DNA of 6,505 nt, from contig CALFWP010000165.1 in the NCBI GenBank assembly GCA_937927905.1, positions 1-6,505 of the forward strand, given 5' to 3'. Made by a program: the position numbers and the translations under genes. The notes below the pieces were generated by a model. It had not been told where the DNA came from. It saw nothing but the letters and a program-made list of their open reading frames with translations, and made no database searches. This document shows, in pieces, positions 1-5,856 of the stretch. Position 1 is the first letter of the stretch. Every line of letters starts with the position of its first letter. Origin of the DNA: an uncultured Neomegalonema sp. (GTDB lineage Bacteria > Pseudomonadota > Alphaproteobacteria > Rhodobacterales > Rhodobacteraceae).

Positions 1-797
1 AGGGGCTGTGCAAAATCATCCGCAACCAGATTGGCCAGCTCCATGGCCAGTGCGTGAATACCCAGCGAAGTCAGGCCGAGGGTCTTGCCGATAATCAGTG
101 CATCCATGCGCCGGTGCGCGAAATCGAGCAGATTTGTCACCAGCATCCACTTCGAAAACCCGAACAGTTCTCTAAAGGCCTCAAGGCTCAGGCGCGGACG
201 CATCGGGTTCAGGAGGTATGAGGCCGCAACAGATGCGACAGACCCTGCAATCAGACCGATAATAAGGGCGCGGTAATCCGGCCAGATCGTCAATGCAAAT
301 GCGATGGATGCAATGCTGCCGCCCAGTTTTCGCGCGGCAACATAGATGAAGTCCTTACCGAATGTGAAATCCCGCTGAAAATCTGCGATCCCGATATTGG
401 TAAACCCGAAAATCACGGCCTGTAATGCCAGCGCCCAGGCGACATAGACCAGTCTTTCGTCACCGTAAAAATCCGCAAGCGGCTGCGCGCATAACAATGC
501 AAGCCCGGCAATCAGAAGCGCTCTGAGCAGGCCGATAGTGAATGCAGTGTCGTAATGCTTTTTTTTCGGATCTGGGTGCCGCACGATTGCGGTGTTCATG
601 GACAGATCGCTCATGGCCTCGAACGCGCCGATCAGTGCGGCGGTCAGTCCGACGACCCCGAAATCCGCCGGTGGCAGAAGCCGGGCCAGGATCATAACAT
701 TAATGAGGCCAGATGCCCGCATCAGCATCCTGGCTGACAGCATCCAGACAGCACCGCCTGCCATTTTCCGCGATAGCGATTGCTCGGGTTTACTCAT
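1..797 (-). CDS. Polysaccharide flippase, Wzx/PST type (partial, C-terminus off left edge)
   Basis: The frame is open from an ATG at 797 down to the window edge, giving 265 residues without a stop. The protein begins MSKPEQSLSRKMAGGAVWML and soon shows ILARLLPPADFGVVGL (about 36-51), the N-terminal pattern of the polysaccharide transporter (PST/WzxC-like, MATE-type fold) family. Hydrophobic segments lie at about 14-41, 46-65, 86-104, 116-136, 157-171 and 178-196. The stretch FSKWMLVTNLLDFAHRRMDA (214-233), followed by LIIGKTLGLTSLGIHALAMELA, matches the family's central region. Members usually have about 450-500 residues, so roughly the first half is visible. The known family role is to flip lipid-linked oligosaccharide units across the inner membrane; the substrate cannot be told. 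The ribosome site is weak (AGG about 12 bases upstream), but the start fits family N-termini; Met12 is a possible alternative. It carries an A8 run at codons 78-80. It is transcribed away from sdhC and fits functionally with the glycosyltransferases on the right. Confidence 0.85.
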   Translation of the reverse strand, partial: MSKPEQSLSRKMAGGAVWMLSARMLMRASGLINVMILARLLPPADFGVVGLTAALIGAFEAMSDLSMNTAIVRHPDPKKKHYDTAFTIGLLRALLIAGLALLCAQPLADFYGDERLVYVAWALALQAVIFGFTNIGIADFQRDFTFGKDFIYVAARKLGGSIASIAFALTIWPDYRALIIGLIAGSVASVAASYLLNPMRPRLSLEAFRELFGFSKWMLVTNLLDFAHRRMDALIIGKTLGLTSLGIHALAMELANLVADDFAQP

Positions 798-987
798 TAA
801 AAAACGGCCTGTATTCCGGTGTGGAAAATACACCTGTTATATGTGCCCATTACCCCGGGCGATGACCTGTACTCTATTGGTAAATGTTTAATGCAACGTG
901 GTTACAAATCCGTTGAGTTCCGAGGATGACGCCAACGTTTTACCGGTTTGCCGGTACTAAGAGATGACCGCTTTGGCCGTGCTGCCT

Positions 988-1010
988 CACTGTGATCCGT
1001 ATTTACAGTG
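988..1010 (+). repeat. Inverted repeat / stem-loop in the flippase-sdhC intergenic region
   Basis: CACTGT (988-993) is exactly complementary to ACAGTG (1005-1010). As plus-strand RNA the stem extends inward by a G-U and an A-U pair to eight pairs, leaving a 7-base loop (996-1002). No T-run follows, so it is not a typical terminator. It could be an operator or a transcript hairpin, or chance. It lies about 260 bases upstream of sdhC and about 190 bases upstream of the flippase. Confidence 0.35.
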
Positions 1011-1183
1011 TGTGGCGGCGCTGTGAAATCCATGCTGTGTGTATAAATTTTGTGCGCAATCGGAGAATGCCACGAAACATGTCTTTGCGCGGAAGCGCAC
1101 TTGTTAGCGTAAAACACGGCCCCGTCTTTTTCTTCGGCCGTATAGATACTGCTTGAACCAAGTGCGGCCCATTAACACACTCC

Positions 1184-1196
1184 GTTAAATGTTAAC
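1184..1196. promoter_or_regulatory. Palindrome GTTAA-N3-TTAAC upstream of sdhC promoter
   Basis: GTTAAATGTTAAC is a perfect 5-bp inverted repeat with a 3-base spacer. It is flanked by further TTAA motifs at 1172-1175 and 1200-1203. Its centre is about 52 bases before the transcription start implied by the candidate sdhC promoter, a usual place for an activator site. The TTAA spacings do not match the CtrA consensus (TTAA-N7-TTAA), and it is not an FNR/FixK box. No regulator can be named. Confidence 0.3.
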
Positions 1197-1206
1197 GCCT
1201 TAATGT

Positions 1207-1235
1207 TTGCTGCTGTGCAGTCTAGCGCGTAGAGT
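1207..1235 (+). promoter_or_regulatory. Candidate sigma70-type promoter of sdhCDA
   Basis: TTGCTG (1207-1212), a 17-base spacer, then TAGAGT (1230-1235), which has four of six bases in common with TATAAT. The implied start is near 1242, giving a leader of about 28 bases that includes the GAGAG ribosome site before sdhC. The spacing is ideal but both hexamers are imperfect. The -10 element overlaps one of the two GANTC sites. Confidence 0.35.
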
Positions 1236-1246
1236 CGGCACGAATC
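1232..1246. promoter_or_regulatory. Paired GANTC (CcrM-type methylation) sites
   Basis: GAGTC (1232-1236) and GAATC (1242-1246) lie one helical turn apart, on the candidate -10 box and transcription start of sdhC. A line-by-line reading of the window found no other GANTC. GANTC is the target of the alphaproteobacterial cell-cycle methyltransferase CcrM, whose methylation state is known to affect some promoters in Caulobacter. The presence of the motifs is certain; their methylation and any effect here are inference. Confidence 0.5.
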
Positions 1247-1252
1247 CGAGAA

Positions 1253-1263
1253 TTTGAGAGAAT
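1253..1263 (+). promoter_or_regulatory. Ribosome binding site of sdhC (TTTGAGAGAAT)
   Basis: GAGAG at 1256-1260 lies 9 bases before the sdhC ATG and supports that start. The same 11-base string TTTGAGAGAAT recurs before sdhA at 2059-2069 with nearly the same spacing. An ATG at 1262 opens only a two-codon frame (ATG CGA TAA) whose stop overlaps the sdhC start; it sits too close to the GAGAG to be a likely start. Confidence 0.6.
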
Positions 1264-1269
1264 GCGATA

Positions 1270-1680
1270 ATGTCTAAGAGCGAGCATGGTGCAGCTGTGG
1301 ACCGGGGAAACCGGCCGCTGTCACCGCACCTACAGGTTTACCGGCCTCAAATCACATCCGTTTTATCAATTTTTCACCGTATGACAGGTGTAGGAAACAG
1401 CATCGGCGCGGTTCTGGTCGCATGGTGGTTTATTGCTGCGGCAACGGGTCGTGAAGCTTTTGCAATCATTGATGGTATTCTGACGTCCTGGATCGGGCAT
1501 CTGATCCTGATCGGATTTGCGTTCAGCCTTTGTTATCACCTCTGTAACGGGATCAGGCACCTGTTATGGGATGCCGGATACGGGTTTGAACTCGATGAAG
1601 CGGAGATGTCCGGCTACATCATGCTTGCCGCAGCAGGTATTTTTGCCGTGTCACTTATCCTGATCGGAGCGTTTTCATGA
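1270..1680 (+). CDS. sdhC: Succinate dehydrogenase cytochrome b556 subunit SdhC
   Basis: This is one of the two membrane anchors of complex II. It helps hold haem b and forms part of the ubiquinone site that takes electrons from SdhA/SdhB. The 136 residues have a normal length for the family. The N-terminal signature RPLSPHLQVYRPQITSVLSI (15-34) is clear. Ser33 and Arg37 (SIFHR) align with the E. coli quinone-site residues Ser27 and Arg31. His90 in YHLCNGIRHLLWD (89-101) aligns with the haem ligand His84. Three membrane helices are visible at about 31-58, 75-99 and 113-135. The ATG is supported by a GAGAG site 9 bases upstream. It is the first gene of an sdhCDA operon; its TGA overlaps the sdhD ATG by four bases (ATGA), suggesting translational coupling. 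Identification is firm. Confidence 0.97.
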   Translation: MSKSEHGAAVDRGNRPLSPHLQVYRPQITSVLSIFHRMTGVGNSIGAVLVAWWFIAAATGREAFAIIDGILTSWIGHLILIGFAFSLCYHLCNGIRHLLWDAGYGFELDEAEMSGYIMLAAAGIFAVSLILIGAFS

Positions 1681-2063
1681 GCACGGATATGAGAACCTCC
1701 CGCGCTAAGGTCCGCGGTCTTGGCTCTGCGAAATCGGGCACGGAACACTTTATTTCACAGCGGGTTTCTGCCATCGGACTTGTTCTGCTGACGCCGTTTT
1801 TTATCATCCCGTTCGCTGTGTCATTGGGACAGCCCTGGGGTGATGTTATCTCCACCTATAAATCACCGATGAACGCAATCATTGCGGCGTTGTTTCTGCT
1901 AGCTGTTTTTCATCATCTGAAACTCGGCCTTCAGGTCGTGATTGAGGATTACGTGCATGCTCCGGCTCTGCGCACATTCAGCCTTCTGGCTGTAAAGTTG
2001 CTGGCAACGGGTCTCGGTTTTGCGTCCGCATTTGCCGTGGCCATGATCGCATTTTCGGTTTGA
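1677..2063 (+). CDS. sdhD: Succinate dehydrogenase membrane anchor subunit SdhD
   Basis: This is the second membrane anchor of complex II, pairing with SdhC around haem b and the quinone site. The 128 residues include the alphaproteobacterial motif RGLGSAKSGTEHFISQRVSA (13-32). They also contain HHLKLGLQVVIEDYVH (79-94), in which His80 aligns with the E. coli haem ligand His71 and Asp91-Tyr92 with the quinone-site pair Asp82-Tyr83. Three hydrophobic helices run at about 30-50, 63-88 and 98-125. A good GGAG site (1666-1669) lies 7 bases before the ATG, inside the end of sdhC. The stop at 2061-2063 overlaps the GAGAG ribosome site of sdhA, and the gap to sdhA is only 13 bases. All key residues are present. 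Confidence 0.96.
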   Translation: MSTDMRTSRAKVRGLGSAKSGTEHFISQRVSAIGLVLLTPFFIIPFAVSLGQPWGDVISTYKSPMNAIIAALFLLAVFHHLKLGLQVVIEDYVHAPALRTFSLLAVKLLATGLGFASAFAVAMIAFSV

Positions 2064-2069
2064 GAGAAT
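2059..2069 (+). promoter_or_regulatory. Ribosome binding site of sdhA (TTTGAGAGAAT)
   Basis: GAGAG at 2062-2066 lies 10 bases before the sdhA ATG and overlaps the sdhD stop codon, so translation of the two genes is probably linked. The 11-base string is identical to the one before sdhC at 1253-1263. Confidence 0.6.
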
Positions 2070-2076
2070 AAAAACA

Positions 2077-3885
2077 ATGTCAACTTACGAATTTACAGAT
2101 CATGACTATGATGTGGTTGTTGTCGGAGCGGGCGGCGCGGGGTTGCGCGCAACACTTGGTGCGTCCGAAGCGGGATTGAGAACCGCTTGCGTCACCAAAG
2201 TCTTCCCGACCCGCTCTCATACCGTTGCCGCACAGGGCGGTATTGCCGCATCGCTTGGCAACATGGGGCCGGATCACTGGCAATGGCATATGTACGATAC
2301 CATCAAGGGATCGGACTGGCTCGGCGATATGGACGCGATGGAGTATCTGTCGCGGGAAGCACCGAAAGCTGTTTACGAGCTGGAACATTACGGCGTGCCG
2401 TTTTCCCGCACCGAAAAAGGTGAAATTTACCAGCGGCCTTTCGGCGGTCACACCACCGAATTCGGCGAAGGTCCGCCGGTGCAGCGCACCTGTGCCGCCG
2501 CCGACCGCACCGGTCACGCCATCCTGCACACGCTTTATGGTCAATCGGTCAAGAACAACGCCGAATTTTTCATCGAGTATTTCGCGCTTGACCTGATCAT
2601 GGATGATGATGGCGCGTGTACCGGCATCATCGCCTGGAAACTCGATGACGGGACCTTACACCGTTTCCGCGCGAAGATGGTTATCCTCGCAACAGGCGGG
2701 TACGGGCGGTCTTATTTCTCGGCAACATCCGCGCATACCTGTACCGGTGACGGCGGCGGCATGGTGGCCCGTGCGGGTCTGCCGCTTCAGGATATGGAGT
2801 TTGTGCAGTTCCACCCGACCGGTATTTACGGGGCCGGTTGCCTGATTACCGAGGGCGCACGGGGCGAGGGCGGCTATCTCGTCAACTCCGAAGGCGAACG
2901 CTTTATGGAGCGGTATGCGCCGACCTACAAAGACCTTGCCTCACGCGATGTTGTCTCACGCTGTATGACCATGGAAATCCGTGAAGGGCGCGGCGTCGGC
3001 GCGAAGGGAGATCATATCTTCCTGCATCTCGACCACCTGCCCCCCGAAACACTGCATCAGCGTTTGCCCGGTATCTCCGAGAGCGCGCGGATCTTCGCCG
3101 GTGTCGATGTGAACAAAGCTCCGATACCGGTTCTGCCGACAGTTCACTATAATATGGGCGGTATACCGACGAATTACTGGGGCGAGGTGATTGCGCCGAA
3201 AGACGGTGATCCCGATGCCATCGTGCCCGGCCTGATGGCCATCGGCGAGGCCGGTTGCGCCAGTGTGCACGGGGCAAACCGCCTCGGCTCCAACTCGCTG
3301 ATCGACCTTGTGGTGTTCGGCCGCGCGGCGGGGATTAAGGCCGCAGAAGTTGTCGACAGCAAATCCGCCAATAAAGACATGCCGAAGGCTGAGGTGGATA
3401 AGGTCATGGACCGGTTTGACCGCCTGCGCAATGCCAATGGCAGCACGCCGACCGCCAACCTGCGCGATGATATGCAGCGCGCGATGCAGGAGGATGCCGC
3501 TGTATTCCGCACCGAGGAAACTCTCAAATCCGGCTGCGAGCGTGTCTCCGCCATCTGGCAGAATATGGCGGATATCAAGGTCACGGACCGCTCGCTGATC
3601 TGGAATACCGACCTGATGGAAACGCTGGAGCTGGAAAATCTGATGATCAATTCGATCGCCACGGTTTATTCGGCGGAAAACCGCAAAGAAAGTCGCGGTG
3701 CCCATGCGAGGGAAGACTTTACCGAGCGGGATGACGAGAATTGGCGTGTGCACTCGCTGTCATGGGTATCGGAGACGGGTGGTATTACGCTCGGCGACCG
3801 TCCCGTACATATTGAACCGCTGACACCGGCGAATTCGGGCGGCATCGAACCGGCAAAGATTGCGCCGAAAGCGCGGGTGTATTAA
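2077..3885 (+). CDS. sdhA: Succinate dehydrogenase flavoprotein subunit SdhA
   Basis: This is the catalytic subunit that oxidises succinate to fumarate with covalently bound FAD, on the cytoplasmic face of complex II. The 602 residues match the usual length of about 590-605. The FAD-binding VVVVGAGGAGLRA lies at 13-25. His48 in RSHTVAAQGG is the expected flavin attachment residue. Active-site residues align with E. coli SdhA: His246 (QFHPTG; E. coli 242), Glu259 (TEGARGEGG; 255), Arg290 (SRDVV; 286), His357 (VHYNMGG; 354) and Arg402 (HGANRLGSNS; 399). The C-terminal RKESRGAHAREDF and NWRVHSLSW are typical. No frameshift or lost residue is seen. It is the third gene of the operon, but the next gene is not sdhB: a glycosyltransferase converges on it with a 20-base gap. 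The partner iron-sulfur subunit must be encoded elsewhere. Confidence 0.98.
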   Translation: MSTYEFTDHDYDVVVVGAGGAGLRATLGASEAGLRTACVTKVFPTRSHTVAAQGGIAASLGNMGPDHWQWHMYDTIKGSDWLGDMDAMEYLSREAPKAVYELEHYGVPFSRTEKGEIYQRPFGGHTTEFGEGPPVQRTCAAADRTGHAILHTLYGQSVKNNAEFFIEYFALDLIMDDDGACTGIIAWKLDDGTLHRFRAKMVILATGGYGRSYFSATSAHTCTGDGGGMVARAGLPLQDMEFVQFHPTGIYGAGCLITEGARGEGGYLVNSEGERFMERYAPTYKDLASRDVVSRCMTMEIREGRGVGAKGDHIFLHLDHLPPETLHQRLPGISESARIFAGVDVNKAPIPVLPTVHYNMGGIPTNYWGEVIAPKDGDPDAIVPGLMAIGEAGCASVHGANRLGSNSLIDLVVFGRAAGIKAAEVVDSKSANKDMPKAEVDKVMDRFDRLRNANGSTPTANLRDDMQRAMQEDAAVFRTEETLKSGCERVSAIWQNMADIKVTDRSLIWNTDLMETLELENLMINSIATVYSAENRKESRGAHAREDFTERDDENWRVHSLSWVSETGGITLGDRPVHIEPLTPANSGGIEPAKIAPKARVY

Positions 3886-3905
3886 TCCGCACTTCTGCTA
3901 CTAGG

Positions 3906-4904
3906 TCATAAAAATAGCTCGGACCACTGTTCCGCACGGTGGTCCCAGGAACAGACATCAGGGTGTGTTAAGGCACCCTGATGCAGCTTTTCCCAGGTGC
4001 TATCATCAGATAGTATCTCGATAATGCGCGAACCATAGGCGGTCGGATCTGTTTCCAGATAACCGGATACGCCGTGAATGACGCGCTCTTTCAAGGCCCC
4101 GTACCCGCTTGTCACCAGCGGTACACCGCAGGCGGAGGCTTCTGCGGCGGCATTGCAGAATGTTTCGTCCCGATGACCCGGAAAAAGATGCACGCGCGCT
4201 TGTGCCATGAATACGGCAAGATCGCGTGGATCGGGAAATCTCGCTTGTAGTGAAACGCCCTTCAATTCAAGGGCTTCATCAACATGGCGGTCTTCGGGTG
4301 CGGCGAGTATAATCAATCGCGCATCCGGTAGCCTGGGTAGAACGTGATCTCTCCAGATTTCAACAACCGGTCCAAGGCCTCTGTATGTCATGGATAGAAA
4401 AATCGCGACCGGCGGTGGTGGTGTGCGCGGTTTGGTATGTTCCAGAAAGACATCTCCGACACCGTGCTGGATCACATGACGTTTTGCGTATGGAACGGCT
4501 TTTGATATGGCGCGCCTGACATCATCCGACCCCATAACCGCAGCAGGGCGGTATCGTAGCATGGCTCCGAAGCGCTTTTTTTTGATCAACCGCCAGGGCT
4601 TTGTCGGGTTGTGGACCCAGACGACGCGGTTTTCACCCTGTGCCTGATCAAAAAGGACCGGATTGTTATTGGCGATGATCAGATCAAAGCGCCCCTGACT
4701 TTTAGCGGCGTTCAGAGGCATCCACTGCACACCGTCACAGGTTTCGCGGCGTTCATCCTCGGTAAAGACCGTTACATCATGCCCAAGTCTTGCAAATCCC
4801 CTTGACAGGCGAATTGTACAATTCTCGATCCCACGTAAATACCGTGTGTGGAGATCCGAGCCGATATAGGCCAGGTCATCCTGCAAAAATGCGATACGCG
4901 CCAT
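3906..4904 (-). CDS. Glycosyltransferase, GT4-like (GT-B fold)
   Basis: A cytoplasmic or membrane-bound glycosyltransferase of 332 residues; donor and acceptor sugars cannot be read from the sequence. The N-terminal half starts MARIAFLQDDLAYIG and contains RLSRGFARLGHDVTVFTED (32-50), the usual acceptor-side domain, then QHGVG (146-150). The C-terminal donor domain shows LSMTYRGLGPVVEIW (170-184), the retaining-GT EX7E motif Glu247-Glu255 (ETFCNAAAE), then ACGVPLVTSGYGALKERVIHG (258-278). The C-terminal WDHRAEQW (320-327) is also common in the family. The length is slightly short for GT4 enzymes (about 350-400) but no domain is missing. The ATG at 4904 has only a weak ribosome site. An A8 run encodes Lys108-110. 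The gene diverges from the FkbM methyltransferase and converges on sdhA; its last 65 bases or so contain two inverted repeats. A role in surface polysaccharide synthesis is inferred from its neighbours. Confidence 0.87.
   Translation of the reverse strand: MARIAFLQDDLAYIGSDLHTRYLRGIENCTIRLSRGFARLGHDVTVFTEDERRETCDGVQWMPLNAAKSQGRFDLIIANNNPVLFDQAQGENRVVWVHNPTKPWRLIKKKRFGAMLRYRPAAVMGSDDVRRAISKAVPYAKRHVIQHGVGDVFLEHTKPRTPPPPVAIFLSMTYRGLGPVVEIWRDHVLPRLPDARLIILAAPEDRHVDEALELKGVSLQARFPDPRDLAVFMAQARVHLFPGHRDETFCNAAAEASACGVPLVTSGYGALKERVIHGVSGYLETDPTAYGSRIIEILSDDSTWEKLHQGALTHPDVCSWDHRAEQWSELFL
3921..3945 (+). repeat. First of two tandem stem-loops after sdhA
   Basis: GGACCAC (3921-3927) is exactly complementary to GTGGTCC (3939-3945). 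As plus-strand RNA the stem extends inward through a U-G, a G-C and a U-A pair to ten pairs, with a 5-base loop (3931-3935). On the minus strand the wobble becomes an A-C mismatch, so the structure favours the sdh transcript. It begins 35 bases after the sdhA stop and lies in the coding end of the convergent glycosyltransferase. No T-run follows directly; a second stem begins 10 bases on. Confidence 0.5.
3956..3991 (+). terminator. Candidate terminator / 3' stem-loop of sdhCDA, inside convergent gene
   Basis: CATCAGGGTG (3956-3965) and CACCCTGATG (3974-3983) form a perfect 10-bp inverted repeat with an 8-base loop. On the plus strand it is followed by CAG and then CTTTT (3987-3991), a short T-run; on the minus strand no T-run follows. 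It lies 70 bases after the sdhA stop, where the 20-base gap between the converging genes has no room for a terminator. The T-run is short and offset by three bases, so it may be a weak terminator or a 3'-end stabilising hairpin. The same bases encode HQGALTHPDV of the glycosyltransferase. Confidence 0.45.
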
Positions 4905-5024
4905 GTCGGGTTACCGTTTAATAGAAAGCCGCATGTCCCATGTAAACGATCGGCAGGCACTTGTAAAAACCGCAATATTGTATTTTATGACCATCCCCGC
5001 AACCTGCTAACCACGGACTGCCGC
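4905..5024. promoter_or_regulatory. Divergent promoter region between glycosyltransferase and FkbM methyltransferase
   Basis: This 120-base AT-richer gap should hold both promoters. On the minus strand, TTTACA (4967-4962), a 17-base spacer and TACATG (4944-4939) form a candidate promoter with a leader of about 28 bases before the glycosyltransferase ATG; the -35 is good, the -10 poor. On the plus strand, TTGTAA at 4961-4966 with TTTATG at 4984-4989 (17-base spacer) is a weaker candidate for the methyltransferase. The two -35 elements would overlap, so the genes might compete for polymerase. Confidence 0.3.
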
Positions 5025-5852
5025 ATGACAAAAGAGCCATTCGGAGCTTTTCCCGTACCGGACCGGATGGCGGCGTTGCTGCGTCACCGTAAGAACGGGA
5101 AAACGCGCATCGGGCGGTATCTGTCAAAGAAGGCGATTACCCGCTATGTCAAAGCGGTTGCGCGTCCGTTTGATATTGCCGTGGACGGGATCAGAATGCG
5201 GGTCTGTCCCAAAGACAACCTCCACGACCGTATGCTGATTATGGACGGTATATTTCCTGAAAAGGATTGGTTCGAACAGATTTTTGCGGATTTGCCAGAA
5301 AATGCCGTCTATGTCGATATCGGGGCAAATGTCGGCGTGTTCACACTGAACGGCGCAAAGCGTTTACCCGCCGGATCGCGTATTCTGGCGATTGAACCGC
5401 ATCCGGTCATGCGGGATCGCCTGACGGATAATCTCGCTTTAAATGATATAAGCCATGAAATTCAAATCGAAGACTGCGCTATCGGCCCGGAAGAGGGCAG
5501 CATGATCCTGTATCAACCGTCGCGGCGGAATACTGGTGTTTCCACGCTTCATCCCGACGGCTCGACCCGCGCGAAGAAAAGCTATACTGTTCCGATAAAG
5601 CCGTTGCTATCGGTGTTAAAAGATCATGCCATCAAGCGCATTGATGTTCTGAAGATTGATATTGAGGGGTTTGAGGACCGTGCCTTGATCCCGTTTTTCA
5701 ATACCGCTGATGTGTCACTGTGGCCGCGCAGGGTCTTTATCGAGCATGACGGCGCGTCCCGCTGGGAAGCGGATGTGATCGAAGATATGAAAGGGCGTGG
5801 TTACCGGATAGAGGCCAAGGATGGTCAGAACATGCTGCTCACCTATGCCTGA
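5025..5852 (+). CDS. FkbM family SAM-dependent methyltransferase
   Basis: A methyltransferase of the FkbM family (PF05050 type), whose members usually O-methylate sugars or polyketides using S-adenosylmethionine. From the chosen start it has 275 residues. The SAM-binding motif VYVDIGANVGVFTLNG is at 95-110, the acidic residue after the second strand is Glu124 (AIEPHP), and the family signature LKIDIEGFEDRAL is at 209-221, followed by FIEHDG (238-243). The frame is open back to an ATG at 4848, but that extension of 59 residues looks unlike protein and runs antisense through the start of the neighbouring glycosyltransferase. The ATG at 5025 has CGGA seven bases upstream and gives a normal family length, so I chose it. 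The gene diverges from one glycosyltransferase and ends 4 bases from another. Methylation of a surface glycan is the likely role by context; the substrate is unknown. Confidence 0.9.
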   Translation: MTKEPFGAFPVPDRMAALLRHRKNGKTRIGRYLSKKAITRYVKAVARPFDIAVDGIRMRVCPKDNLHDRMLIMDGIFPEKDWFEQIFADLPENAVYVDIGANVGVFTLNGAKRLPAGSRILAIEPHPVMRDRLTDNLALNDISHEIQIEDCAIGPEEGSMILYQPSRRNTGVSTLHPDGSTRAKKSYTVPIKPLLSVLKDHAIKRIDVLKIDIEGFEDRALIPFFNTADVSLWPRRVFIEHDGASRWEADVIEDMKGRGYRIEAKDGQNMLLTYA

Positions 5853-5856
5853 TTGA

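Larger units (their letters stand above)
798..1269. promoter_or_regulatory. Gene-free divergent region between flippase and sdhC
   Basis: This 472-base stretch separates two divergent genes and holds no convincing coding sequence. It looks more AT-rich than the genes around it. The sdhC side holds a candidate promoter near 1207-1235, a GTTAA palindrome at 1184-1196 and the window's only two GANTC sites. The middle holds a stem-loop at 988-1010 and a smaller 5-bp hairpin at 1086-1099 (TGCGC, loop GGAA, GCGCA). On the flippase side I see no clear -35/-10 pair; a TATAAC on the minus strand at about 838-843 lacks a recognisable -35. No known riboswitch or leader peptide was recognised. Confidence 0.5.

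Noticed and set aside
902..1117. Open frame of 71 codons on the minus strand in the flippase-sdhC gap
   Set aside because: The translated protein has no recognisable motif, no good ribosome site was seen, and it covers the intergenic stem-loops. It looks like chance in non-coding DNA.
1172..1203. Cluster of TTAA motifs considered as CtrA binding sites
   Set aside because: Start-to-start spacings are 13, 7 and 8 bases, none giving TTAA-N7-TTAA.
1262..1270. Two-codon frame ATG CGA TAA whose stop overlaps the sdhC start
   Set aside because: Its ATG is one base from the GAGAG ribosome site, too close to be used, and it is too short to act as an attenuator leader.
2080..2544. Long minus-strand open frame within sdhA, and others at 2956-3753 and 3174-3662
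   Set aside because: They lie antisense to the firmly identified sdhA, whose codon use leaves few stops on the opposite strand. Their proteins show no family features.
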